This document shows, piece by piece, positions 45,134-56,533 of a DNA stretch of 64,000 nt. The translations under genes and the position numbers were made by a program. Origin of the DNA: Ryuthela nishihirai (lineage: Eukaryota > Arthropoda > Arachnida > Araneae > Heptathelidae). The DNA is taken from contig JAWZYU010000007.1 in assembly GCA_038380435.1 (NCBI GenBank), positions 27,569,001 to 27,633,000 of the forward strand, in the 5' to 3' direction. How positions within the stretch are numbered: the first letter of the stretch is position 1; every line of letters starts with the position of its first letter. The notes under the pieces are model-generated. The model did not search any database. It was not told the origin of the DNA and saw nothing but the letters and a program-made list of their open reading frames with translations.

Positions 45134-48100
45134 CATCATCGTCATCAACATCCTCAAGCAGCCATGGGCTATGGAGGTCCAACCAGACCATGCAATTTAG
45201 TTCTCCAAGCAAGTCTATCCTGAGCTACATCTACTGCATCTGGCCACTGCACACCAATTCTAACAATTGTATTATTGATAAATTGAATATTAACAAATAT
45301 AATTGTCAATAATTTGTTAATATTGATGAATATTAACAAATTGATATTGTCTGCCCACCGCATCCTAGGTCTCCCCTTCTTTCTGAGGCCTTTAGGCACA
45401 CTATTCATAACCCTATTCGCCAATCTATAATTATTCATACGGGCAACATGGCCAAACCAATGGAGTCTCTCTCTGCACAATATGCTGCTTAAAGGAGGTT
45501 GCAAATTCCTTTGCCTAACCTCATCATTAGTTACAAAGTTGAACCACCTAATGCCCAAGATACTGCGTAAGCATCTGGAATCAAAAGCATCTAGTTTCCT
45601 GTTATCTTGTTTACAAAGTGTCCAAGTATCACTACCATAACTAACCCTAGATATTTAGGTGTATACGCCTATTTCTCCACACTCTCCATAGATTCTTAAA
45701 AGTCCTGGCAGCAATCCCTATTCGTCTGTTAATCTCATGCTGCACATCACCAGTATCTTATGTAGCTCCCAAGATAATTAAACTGTGACACCTGCTCAAG
45801 GGTGCAACCATTCTGATTAACTGAATCACAGCCTGCGTGACCAATTTTCATCACTTTAGCTTTCTCTCTGTTTATAACCAAACCTACTCTACTACCAGTC
45901 TCATCAACAGCTCGAATGAAAGAGTTCATCTCATCAACATCATTTGCCAAAAGGGCTAAATCATCAGCATAATCTAAATCAGAAATTTTCGTATCTCCAG
46001 TCCATTTAAGGCCAAAATCTTTCCTTTGAAGTGAATTTCGCATAACATAATCAATAACCAAGCTAAAGAGAAAAGGAGACAAAATACACACTTGTCGAAC
46101 ACCAGAAGTAATGCTAAACCAATTGCTACAAGCTTTACCAACTCTCACATACGACTCAGTGTTATTATAGCGAGCTTTCATTATGTTAACTAACTTGTCA
46201 GGTATACCATATGATCTCACAATCAACCACAAATTATGACAATCAACAGAGTCGAAAGCCTTTTTGAAATCAACAAAGCTAGCAACCAAAGGTTTCTGAA
46301 ACTCTAAACATTTATCAAGAATCTGCCTAAGTGAAAATATCTGATCCACACATCCCCTACCACTTCTGAATCCACATTGCTCATCACACAATTGACTGTC
46401 AACCAGATCCTTAATTCTATTAAGCACAATCATGGAAAGAACTTTACCTGGAACAGAGAGTAGTCTGATACCCCTATAGTTATCACAAGAACTGCAATCA
46501 CCTTTTTTGATAATAGGGATAATAATAGCTCTGGTAAAATCCTTAGGAACCATGCCTTTATCATAAAAGATATTCAGAATTTCAGTCATCCAAGTGGTAA
46601 CCAAAACATTCTCAGCTCTAAGCATTTGCGTAGTAATTTCATCTACCCCTGGGGATTTATGTAGTTTAAGTTTAGAAACAGCCAAAATAACTTCAGATTG
46701 TGTTATAGGGCCAACATTAAAGCCACCAATGGATCTATCATCATTGCAAACAATGGGAGTAGAACTTACTACATTGTTTAGAACAGCACTGAAATGCTCA
46801 GCCCACCTAGCCATGACAGAATCCTCCCCTTCTATAACCTTACCTTGTTTATCCTTCAATCCTTGTATGCCTGTCCGTTTTCTACCACACAAAACATTAA
46901 CTATCTGGTACAGCTCACTGCTGTCGTGCTGTCTAACTGCTTCCTCGGCTTTGTCAGCCAAAGATTCTTATCAGTAGCTAACTGATCTTTTACACATTTA
47001 TTAAGTTCTCTGTAATGCTTTCTATTAGGACTAGTAGAGTATTGATTAAGGACATTCCTGCAGTTCTTTCTTTCCGAAATAAGCTCAAGTGCCTTATCAC
47101 TCAGATAATTCTTACTCTTCTGCTCCTTTTTTCCTAAAAGAGTACTGTTAGTTTCCAAAAAAGCCTGTTTAAAATGATCCCATTCCTCCTCAACTTCAGT
47201 AGTAAGCATACCATGACTGTCATAATGACTAAATAACCTATCATGGTAAGCTTTGGCTATAACTGGATCTTTCAGAGCTTCAGTATGAAAAGTAAATTTT
47301 TTAACCCTAGCACAACACTTTTTCAGTTGCAAGACACTTTTAACAAGGTAATGGTCAGATCCAATTTCAGCTCCCCTATATGCCCTGGTATTCCTAACAG
47401 AACTAGCCCATTTGCTGTTAATTAATATGTAATCAATCATATTCTTATGCAGCCCAACAGGTGAAACCCATGTGTACTTATGTATGTCGCGGTGTTTGTA
47501 ATAAGTGTTAGTTATTCTGAATCCATTGAGTTTACTTACCTGTAGGAGACGTTGCCCATTGCCATTGCAGCTACCGATACCAAAAGGGCCTATTACTCCT
47601 CCCCAAAGGTCAGAGTCAGTACCAACTTTGGCATTGAAGTCACCAAGAACAAAGGTAATATCTCCTTTCTTGACAGAATTCAAAATATCCTGAAGTTGTT
47701 CATAAAACCTATCCTTCTCATCCTCATCGGCATCCTCAGTGGGGGCATAACAGCAGATAACATTCAAGTCTTTAACGCTTGTCTGAAATTTTGCTGTAAG
47801 AACCCTTTCATTAATGCACTCATATCCTAGAAGAGCATCACTAGCGTGTCTACTCAGAAGCAGACCCACGCCTTGGTGATGCTTTCCATCCTCCCTCCCT
47901 GAAAAGAGAAATTTAAGAATCTGACCTTTATCTGTCCATCTGGTCTCTTGCAAGCCGAGAATATCTAAATTATAATGGTGGAATTCTTGTGTGAGGACAT
48001 CAAGAGAAAAAGCTCTGTGCAGAGTCCTCACATTCCAACTACCTATGGAGAGAAAATGGTTAGTGGGATGTTTAAAGAAACTATGTTTATTGAGAGAGGG

Positions 48101-48728
48101 AATGCCGACAATATCAAACAGCCCCCTAATTGCAGACATGGGGCAAAGACCTGTTCCCCCACCACTAAAGGCTGAAGCCATCTACACTGGAAGACCTCCT
48201 CCAATGTAGAATTTGACGATGTCAATAGAAGCAAAGAGTTCAGGTGCCTGCGATGACCTCTACTCAGGATTATCCACCAGCTGATAAACATGTCCTGTGA
48301 ATCTGTTCACTTGGGGCTGTCAACCCACAAACAATCAGAAAACACAGCGGAAGATTTTCCCTCCACAGAAGCCCACCAGTGCAGCAAAATCAGGATCCAT
48401 AATCAAGCTCAGAGCCATATATCTGTCCAGTCCAGTAGGTTTATGTGGGCAACACCAGGACCCTGTGTGGTTGACCACTCCTCAGCAGGGTAGAAAAAAA
48501 AGAAAAGTAGCCATAGTTGTCCAGATCAGTAGGCCACACTAATCTGGCAGCCCTCCCTTTCCGTTCACTTCCACAAGAGAGTATCTCTTTTGAAAGGTAG
48601 TAACGTTCTGCACCACGAGAAGGCGGGGTCGGACATTAGGTGCTAGGCCTGGCCGATTCTATGCATCATCACAAGGGATTGGTGCATAGCTTTCCTTCCA
48701 GTGACTACCTAGCTACCATTTACAGACG
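45134..48728 (-). mobile_element. RTE/BovB-like LINE, copy C (full length)
   Basis: The complete element is about 3.6 kb on the minus strand. The 5' UTR runs about 48728-48182, the ORF from 48181, and the 3' end carries a CAT/ATG microsatellite at 45134-45150. The 13-bp duplications define the length. Three indels break the ORF, and an AT-rich hairpin insertion lies at 45256-45345. It is the best reference copy in the window. Confidence 0.92.
45147..48181 (-). pseudogene. Endonuclease/reverse transcriptase of RTE copy C, broken
   Basis: The endonuclease covers about residues 1-260: IGSWNVRTLHRAFSLDVL, ILGLQETRWTDKGQI, LGDFNAKVGTD and GAEIGSDHYLV (the SDH active-site motif). A linker follows, then RT with ASFVDFKKAFDSVD (motif A), ILSPFLFSLVIDYVM (motif B region) and DLDYADDLALLA (motif C). 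The C-terminus has RERLHWFGHVARMNNYRL. A 13-base deletion near 46965 removes GLA-coding bases and shifts frame. A 2-base loss near 45757 and a 41-base loss near 45650 follow. The motif B Gln-Gly pair reads QV. Confidence 0.9.
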
Positions 48729-48741
48729 TTAAAGAGATCAT

Positions 48742-50458
48742 GAAAAAAAAAAAATTGATTTAATGGATATCTCATTATTTAAGACCAGTGGTACAATGAT
48801 GTGCACCACACTCTGTGCTTTGAAATCCAAAACAGGTGTTTTGTTTAATTTTATTTTATCCCCATATTTATATGTCTGATGCAAAAAAATAGGTAATAAT
48901 AAAAAAAAAATATAAAATCTCATTCTATATAGAACCTTACCTATCCAGTGGAAAATTTTAGTAATTGGGAACACTACTCAAGTCTTATTCTCAGGGAAGA
49001 GGAAGGGAAATGATTGGGCCATTTAATGGGGAAGTGGGCTCAATTACAGCCCCTTTCCATAATTAAATGATGCCCTGATAAATGCTGAGGTTGCACATAT
49101 ATCAACAAATTCACAGTTTTGAATTAAAAAAAGTGGGGGGGGAAGCAATAGGTGATGCATTAGATGATTTCAGCATTGGCAGTATTTACTTCTTTTTCTT
49201 TTTAGGGTAAATATAAGAATTTTCTTAATGTATATTTTGCTTATAAATACAGTAAGCTTTCAACATAATGGATTTAATTAATGCATTTTTGGAATAATGT
49301 GGGTACTGTATTTACACCTTTTTTTTTTTAAATATACATGATTTTGTTTTTTAATAATATGGTTTGAACTTAGAAATTTTAAAATAAAGGAAAATGAAAG
49401 TTTCTCAAACATTGTTTCTTTCCTACCTTGAGATAAAGGAAAGCATGAAACCTGAACCTAACCCTCTACCTTGGCCCAACAGCTGCAAGTAGGTGAAGAG
49501 GTATCTACACCTTTATTTATACAGTCACTGACTCAGATGACTCCCACTGCCATCAGGGTTCAGCATGTGTTAGAAAAAATGTTCATAAACAATTATTATT
49601 TTCTTATTGTAGATAACCTGCATTCTTTCATTTCTAGCATTACTATAATATTCATGTAAAAAATAAATACTATATAGTGAAAAGTAAAACAGTAGAAAAA
49701 AATAGATCTATGTATGAGTTTTAAGGCAGATTTGCTTTATTTCTTATGGGAAAATTGTGTTTGATTTACATGGCCATTTTAAGAACACAAGCCTTGTAAG
49801 TGAGAGCTGATTATAGTATTTTTCTTATACAAGATTGAGCTGAAAGACGTAAAAGAATGGATCTAATGCTCAGAACATGGTGTGAAAATAAACCAGCTAA
49901 CCAGATATAGGGGGATTGAAGCCTCACATCTAGGTTATGAAGTATATTATGTAATGTCAACAGGGTGTGAATCATCTGCACTCAAAAATATGGTTTAACA
50001 CCCCATCAGATATAACACTTGCAAGACCATTTTCAGATAATTATTTAGGCCAAAGGGATAGACAAAATAAAATTATCTGTGCAATATGGAACTTAACCTT
50101 AAAGTTCAAATCTGAGAAAATACTGATACTGTGATATGACTTGTTTTCAGTGATTTTCTTTTCGATAAATGTCCTCCTATTAATTATTAACACATTATTT
50201 AAACATAAAATATTGGGATAAACTTTGAGTTTGTGTGATGTATAGTCATTAAATTGTCTATAGCAAAAATACGGCAAATTAGTTTTCACCCTGAATAATA
50301 GATCATTGTACTAAACAGACTTGCTCATTATTTTTCCTGCAATTTTTCACTTTTCCAGTTTAATTATTTTATTTGAATCAAGCTAATTATTGTTTGTTTA
50401 AGAAGTATATCCTGATAATTATTTTAAGTATCTGTTCTAAAAGTGCTTAATCTTATAG
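48742..50458. other. Intron sequence, no gene seen
   Basis: AT-rich DNA between RTE copy C and the seventh host exon, with A runs at 48745 and 48901 and a T run near 49320. No recognised repeat. Confidence 0.35.
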
Positions 50459-50584
50459 GTAATAGTGCCTTTACCACACAAGAGAATTTGAGAAGAACAC
50501 CTCCATTAAAAGATGATGCTAGAAATTCAATTGTTCAAACAACTTTAGTAAAAACCATGTTTAATGCTGAAGATTTCCAGTTTG
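50459..50584 (+). CDS. Host gene, seventh recognisable exon
   Basis: The acceptor is taatcttatag (to 50458) and the donor is CAGTTTG|gtacga. Two bases complete a Gly codon, then 41 codons and one base follow. It reads NSAFTTQENLRRTPPLKDDA, then RNSIVQTTLVKTMFNAEDFQ. RRTPP is a good match to a basic-context proline-directed site. The preceding intron is about 18 kb and holds most of the transposons in the window, including a full-length RTE copy. Confidence 0.78.
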
Positions 50585-51197
50585 GTACGAAAATTTTTTA
50601 TAAGTATATATTAAAATAATGTGCACTTGCCAAAAGCCTATTTAAGTTTTAGAGTAGAAACAGACATATCCCTACATTATATATATATCTAATATTGCAT
50701 AGCTAAATAATTATTACCACACTTTTTACTTATTGCCCCATTATAATGTTGGAAACTCTGTGCATACTAATGTCATCTGTTTGCCCACCTCTAATTTTTG
50801 GTTGAAAATTGGTGATGATTTATTGCCCACTAGTGTAAAATATCTGTTGAAAATGATTGGCTGTAATATGTGTTTAAACTTCAGTGGGTATTTTTTTTTT
50901 AATTTCAATATTTGTTGTATTCAGAAATTCAGTCATTGAATAACACAATAATTTCACTGTCATTTCAGTTTTACTTTTTTAATTTCAGATCTTTGGATTG
51001 GAGATGTAGACAAAAACAATTCACATGGATTTCTAAAAATAAAAATAAAAAAATATTTTTATCCATATTTTTTTATATTTGTCTTATATTTTTTCACACA
51101 ATTTCTGTTAGCTATAAAATTTCTTTTTACAGGGAAATTTAGCTCATATATTAACCTGAACTAGATATGTCTTACAGTGCAATTGGCTATATAAGCA
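50585..51197. other. Intron sequence, no gene seen
   Basis: AT-rich, with short chance frames and no motif. Confidence 0.35.
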
Positions 51198-52320
51198 CAC
51201 TGGACAAAAAATTGGTCACCCCCACCATAGATGGTAGCCTTGACTTGATACACTGGTAGATGTCGTGCCTGTAGTAATGCATCACTATATAGTGGCATGT
51301 GACTTTTCATGTACTCTGTAGTGTCGTCAGTCCCAGTGGAGTGCTGGTTGCATGTTCCTGCTGTTAATCATGGCTTGGAAAAAGACGTGATTGAGTGACA
51401 AAATGGTGTTATTGCTTTTGGTAGGGCTAAAAAACATACTGTGAAGGAAGTAGCCGAATTTGCTGGTATTTCGAAGCAAACAGTTCAACTAGTATATAAA
51501 CAGTGTTGTATATCCAATTCGACAGCTAATCGTAGACGTTACTGTGGCTGCAACTCATTGCTCACAGACACGAAGTGCCGATGAGTGTGATGACAACTGA
51601 CTGAAAACCAATTTCAAATCAGACAGGAATTGATATAGACAGTCAATGAAAGACCACATCAACCTATTTCAGAAAAACTTTGCGAAGGGAACTGCATCCC
51701 ATGGGTATTTGTAGCAGAGAACCTCGGAAGAGACTGTGCTAACAATTGTACATAAAGCAGCTGAGTTGTAATGGGCTAGGCACTATAGATATTAAACTGC
51801 AGATGACTGAAAAACTATTATCTGGTCAGAGGAGTTACATTTCTGTCTGTATTCGAACAATTCAAGGCAGAGAGTGCATCGCAGGAGTTCCATCTAGACT
51901 ATCCAAGGTGCTATCAAGCTGGAAGTGGTTCTATGATGTTCTGGGGATGTTTTACCTATCATGAGATATCGACATGTTTAAATCAGGAAGGCTATATATA
52001 TGTATGTGTTTGTGATTGTCACAAGAAGCATGAGGTAACATTGGGGCACCTCAACTAGCCCTCAAAGTCACTGGATGTAAATCGTATTGAAAATCTTTGG
52101 GACTATCTGGAACAGAGGGTGAAACACCAAAATAAGCATCCACGTAATCTAGCTGAACTATGAGTGCTATTGTTGGAGGAGTGGACTAGAATTGATGTAA
52201 ACTATATCCATTGACTAGTGGGGTCCATATCTAACAGGATTGCTGCTGTTATTCATGTGAAGGGAGGTGTTATACAGTATTAGGTGAGAAATTACAAATG
52301 TGACTATTTTTTTGCCAGGT
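51198..52320 (+). mobile_element. Tc1-like transposon, degenerate
   Basis: The start CACTGGACAAAAAATTGGTC and the end gactatttttttgccaggta form imperfect inverted repeats. The N-terminal coding (51410-51500) has GRAKKHTVKEVAEFAGISKQ. The C-terminal coding (52055-52130) has SKSLDVNRIENLWDYLEQRV, the DDE glutamate region. Stops and shifts lie between them. Confidence 0.72.
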
Positions 52321-52604
52321 AAACTTATATATTTCATAAATTTTTGCAATAATATATTAATACGAAAGCTGATCTGCACACAATTGAGTGTACATGCCAG
52401 CCAGTAAAGAGGAATTGTTTTTCATTGGATCAGGGGAAACAGCTGCCTTTGGAGTAAAGTTAACTTTTAAAAGTAATTTTTTAACAGTTTATAGTATTTG
52501 AAATGTTTCCAATGCTTTATTTACACAAAATGTTTTTATTATTTTTAAATGAAATGCATGCATACAGACTGACAGACAGACAGACAAAATCCTAAAGCAG
52601 ACAT

Positions 52605-52794
52605 GGGCTACAGAATTTCAACCAGACTGTAATTTAGTCTCCAAACTCTTCTGTCCTGAGCTACCAGCTGCTGCATTTAACAAGTAAAGGCTAATTTTAA
52701 TAAGGTCCTGTTTGACATTTTCTGTCCACCACACCAGGTCTCTCTCTTTCCCTGAGGCCTTTAGGCACATTGTTCATAACCATATGCACTAATC
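52605..52794 (-). mobile_element. RTE fragment F, 3' end, left part
   Basis: It matches the last part of the RTE ORF: acatgggctacagaatttca, aaggtcctgtttgacatttt, gaggcctttaggcacattgt. Its 3' microsatellite is (CAGA)n at 52567-52585, unlike the CAT repeat of copies C and D. It is split by a hAT MITE. Confidence 0.75.
52787..52794. repeat. 8-bp target-site duplication of hAT MITE
   Basis: CACTAATC is repeated exactly at 53536-53543. Confidence 0.9.
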
Positions 52795-53535
52795 CAGGGG
52801 TCAGCAACATTTCTTTAAAGTGGGCCACATTAGAACTGTGGAATTTGTAAATGGGCCACACTAGAGGGATTAGGAGGGTGTACAATATGTGCAAGAATAA
52901 ACGTTCAATTATTTTATATGTTGAAATGTTAAAAATATTTATATGTATATGCATATCTTTGTTATTTATATCTCAAGTAAAAATAATATTTGAATAAATG
53001 AGAAAATACCAAAAACTCTTACATATGCACAAATAAAATGAAAAGTTTGTTTAGAAATATTATTATTATATTTATTAATGAAAGGCTTGATATTTTTTAA
53101 TATTTTTTGCCAGTTTAGTAAAATCAACTTCAAAACTAGTACTACTTGACTTTAGTGTTAAATGCACATGTCCATCTGGCATTTGCGATTGAAATTTCCT
53201 TTTAATAAAATTCATTCAAGAAAATGTTCACAAATATGGGTGCTAGTGAACACAGTTACCATTCTGGCTGAGAATTGTTTGAAAGGAGAAAATGTAGAAT
53301 TGGAAACTGCTGCATAAAATTGTACTACATAGATTTAAATGACTCGACATGTTTTTTGTTTGTAAATTAAATTTCTTGGAAAATAAATTATTTCACAGTG
53401 TTGCATAAAAATTTATTCGTTACCAGTATTGCTGGTGGGACAATTTGACATTGTAAAACTCAAGTGATATACAGGCCATTTGAAAAGGTGATGTGAGCTG
53501 CATATGGCCCATGATCTGTATGTTACCAGACTCTG
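52795..53535 (+). mobile_element. hAT-type MITE, copy 2
   Basis: It begins CAGGGGTCAGCAAC and ends gttaccagactCTG (inverted). Exact 8-bp duplications flank it, as for hAT elements. The interior matches 21828-22688 (actgtggaatttgtaaatgg, atttgaaaaggtgatgtg). It is non-coding. Confidence 0.88.
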
Positions 53536-53690
53536 CACTAATCCATAGTTCTGCATTTGGATAACTTCGCCAAACCAATCCAGTCTCTCTCTGCACAATA
53601 TACTGCTCAAAGGAGGTTACTGATTCCTTTGCCTAACCTCATCATTGCTTACAAAGTCAAACCACCTAATGACCAATATACTGTTATGAC
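53536..53690 (-). mobile_element. RTE fragment F, right part
   Basis: It resumes after the MITE: ccatagttctgcatttgg, ggccaaaccaat-like, ctctctctgcacaatatact and acaaagtcaaaccacctaat. This corresponds to the C-terminal HVARM region of the RTE protein. Confidence 0.75.
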
Positions 53691-53948
53691 AGATGAATGT
53701 GCTACAGTGAATTTATGATAAACATGTCATGAATGCTCACATATGCTTCTGCATTAGAATAATGTAACCAATGAATTAGAATACAGAACCGATCTAAAAA
53801 AATAGGAAAGATAGAATTGTTATGTTGGAGTTGTGGATATCCGAAAGGAGGCATAATTAGTTTCAGTATGTACATGGTGGGTGTATAAAGTGAAGAAGTA
53901 TTTTATATGGTGAGTGCATGGGAGGTTGATTAGTTGATTGGTGTGGAT

Positions 53949-54085
53949 CATGTTGGTAAGCTGGTAAAGGAAAAGAAGAATTTGTCTTGTGCATGGTGAT
54001 GTGAAAAGTCTGAAAAGAATTGGTTCTGAGAAACTAGTACACTTAGCTGCAGTTTTGGAGTACTTAATGACTAAAACCTTAGAAG
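53949..54085 (+). pseudogene. Histone H2A.Z-like pseudogene fragment
   Basis: The frame at 53980-54085 reads ICLVHGDVKSLKRIGSEKLV then HLAAVLEYLMTKTLE. The block VxxAAVLEYL with a preceding R(I/V)G and a VH..(L/V)KS block is the pattern of H2A-family histones and is closest to H2A.Z. The bases before it (atgttggtaagctggtaaag) resemble the start of an H2A.Z coding sequence with one base lost. A large internal piece and the C-terminal docking region are missing. There are no introns, so a processed pseudogene is likely. Confidence 0.5.
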
Positions 54086-54499
54086 GAAGTCATTTAGTGT
54101 ATAATTATTTACTTTGTTTAGGAATTGGTAAGGATATTCTCATTAGATTGAATATTTATTTACCATCGTGATTTTATTGTTCATTGAATGATATTAGCCT
54201 TGTTTTGTGATATGGGTGTGAATAGAATTGAGATAATGGATTCTTCTGAAAGTTTATCTTTGTATTGTTTTAGAGTTTCATGCCAGTTGACTTAGTTTGT
54301 TTATAAATAATTTTATCCATGCTTTTGTAATAAAATGCATTGTTTTGTAAATTACACATACAGGTTAAAACATTAGTTTTAATGTTTAATTCTCATGTAA
54401 GTGTTATTCACCTTCTGATTGTGTATTTCAGCTTAAGTGATATTTACTTGTATTTTGAGAGCAATATATTTTTGTTTGTATTAATATTTGGAATACAAG

Positions 54500-54670
54500 C
54501 ACAAAGGAATTAATCTCACTACAGTGATAACCATTTTGTTCTAACAAGGCAAATGTGAAAAAAAAAACAGCCTCTGCCTCCTGGACTTGAACTGTGGATC
54601 TCCTGGTTATGCACAAGTTGCTCTACCATTTGAGCTAAGGCAGAGTCAATTCACACTTGCTTAAGGAAGG
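54500..54670 (-). mobile_element. tRNA-like fold-back repeat, copy 1
   Basis: On the minus strand it contains gccttagctcaaatggtaga (A box), a gcataaccaggagatc anticodon-arm region of initiator/Met type, and agttcaagtccagg (B box). Ends CTCTGCC and GGCAGAG can pair as an acceptor stem. Around it, aaggcaaatgtgaa (54547) and ttcacacttgcttaagg (54651) are inverted repeats. The T arm is poorly paired, so it is not a functional tRNA gene. Confidence 0.55.
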
Positions 54671-54855
54671 TTATGATGATTGTGCTATGAAGCTTTACTG
54701 TGTGATTCTAAGTGTCAGGACATTTGTGCTATCTGTACAGATGAGAACCAAGCTTTTATAACACATATCAAGTATAATATTATATCTTGGGTTATTCAGA
54801 TGCACAGCATTGAAGCTTTGGTTGGAAATATCCTTTCAATATCCTCCCAATTTTA

Positions 54856-55025
54856 CATGCTGGATGGCCTTGACAGGAGGCTACCATCTGTCTCCCAACA
54901 GCTGTTCCAGTGGGTCCCCTCCCCCCAACCTTCTCTGAGTCTTCGGGGTCCATGTGACCTGGCCATTTAGCCCATGGTGTGCAAAAAAGTGCCGCTCAGA
55001 GGTAAAACAACCCAAACAACCCAAC
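54856..55025 (+). mobile_element. SINE1, 5'-truncated copy
   Basis: It starts at gctggatggcc in the core and runs to the canonical end (gtgccgctcagaggtaaaac, then two aacaaccc units). Flanks TCCCAATTTTA and TCTCAATTTTT are similar, as expected for an aged target duplication. The 5' truncation is LINE-like. Confidence 0.8.
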
Positions 55026-55054
55026 CTCTCAATTTTTTCCTACCAATTTGGTAG

Positions 55055-55185
55055 GAAAGAATTAATCTCACTACAGCAATAGTCATTTTGTAGTAGCAAA
55101 GCAAGTGTAAAAAATTCACCTGTTTACCTCCTGGAGTTGAGAGGGTAGATTTTTTTTTCACACTTGCCTTGCTACTTTAATAATG
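55055..55185 (-). mobile_element. tRNA-like fold-back repeat, copy 2
   Basis: It shares attaatctcactacag with copy 1. Its own inverted ends are stronger: gtagcaaagcaagtgtaaaa (55094) and ttttcacacttgccttgctac (to about 55177). The tRNA-like middle is reduced to the B-box side (cctcctggagttgag). Confidence 0.55.
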
Positions 55186-56533
55186 GAATATTTTGTTTGC
55201 CCTAATTTAGTATATCTAAAGTGTTCATCATTTTTTTGCTATTTCAGTACTGTTATAAGAGCTTAACTTGGACATTGAACCCTTCTGGCTTCCAGGGCAT
55301 AAAATTATTATATGGTGTTTAGAGTATAGTGTTTTGATTCAGATAGAGAAATCATATAGTTCTTTATATATTATTGTATGAGAGAGTCAAATGTGAATAT
55401 TGCTACAATTTAATCTTGAGGTAATAAAGCAGTAGAAACAAACAGTTTAGACTGTGCTGGTTTGCATCTGTGTAAATTTCTGTTTAGGCTTGTACATTTA
55501 TTTTGGACATGGACATTGACACTTTCACATAAAGAGTTAATAAATAGAAATATACAGAATCATTCATAATATGAAATAATTGGTTCTTTGATTCAAATTC
55601 TTTGAGTTAATTTAAAAAATCAGGGAGTTGTTTAATTATTTTGGAATAAAATTGGTTTAAAATGTAAACTAGTAAATAGCTTTTAAAGATATTGGGTATC
55701 CAGAAAACCATTTAAGCTGAAGGAGAATGATTACTTAGTGCAAAAATAAGTAGAAAATGTTTGTGAACATTTTTCAATTAGAGGCACTTTGCCAAGAAAA
55801 ATATAAAGTTTTGTGACTTAATATCTGGTTGAATGAAATTTCGTAGTATGGGCAGAAGTATAGAGAAGAACAATTTGAGTTGAGCTTGTACAACACAGTG
55901 CACTTACGGTGTGCTAAAGAAGATTTAGTTTGCCATCTTGAATTGCAACCCCACTAGACTATATACTGAAACCCCAATTGGATTTTGTTTTTCCAAACTT
56001 ATTACTAGCCATACTTGAGGGTTCTACATCAGGAATGTCTCTCTGTCCTTAAATCATTACTTCATACCCACACTAAACCAATAATCCATTCTTGGTCTGT
56101 ATGTCATTACCATCTGTGATTAACCCTTTCTGTCAAATAAAGATTTAAACCATCCATGTAAAAATTCGTAGAAGCAGAAATATTTTTCATTAAATGATGT
56201 GCACTCTCTCTCTCTGTAAATGAATTCCACCATATAGCTAATAGTTGTCACCTTCTTGATTATATTTTATGTCAGTTGTTTCCTCCTCTGTGTATCTCTT
56301 TATTCAGTAAGCATTGGGAAATTCTTTTCAACTGGATATTATGTCTTAAAACTGCCTTTATCTTGTCAATATGGTCTCTAATTGCAAAATATTTGAGAAC
56401 ATTTATAAAATAAAACCTCTTTTGCAGATAATGATCATTTAAATGATATTCCTATTACTCTTAAAAACTAAATTTTACTGGAAAAGATAGTTTTATTTAG
56501 TTATTGATCTGAAATTTATTTATTTCTCTCTAG
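55186..56533. other. Intron sequence, no gene seen
   Basis: AT-rich DNA before the last host exon, with a short (TC)n run near 56203 and no recognised repeat. Confidence 0.35.

Noticed and set aside
47975..48209. Plus-strand frames repeated in RTE copies A, C and D
   Set aside because: They are antisense to the endonuclease start and open in all copies because the copies are recent; no independent coding evidence.
54500..54670. Functional tRNA-Met gene on the minus strand
   Set aside because: The acceptor ends pair, but the T stem has several mismatches and a related copy lacks most of the tRNA part. It is a derived repeat.
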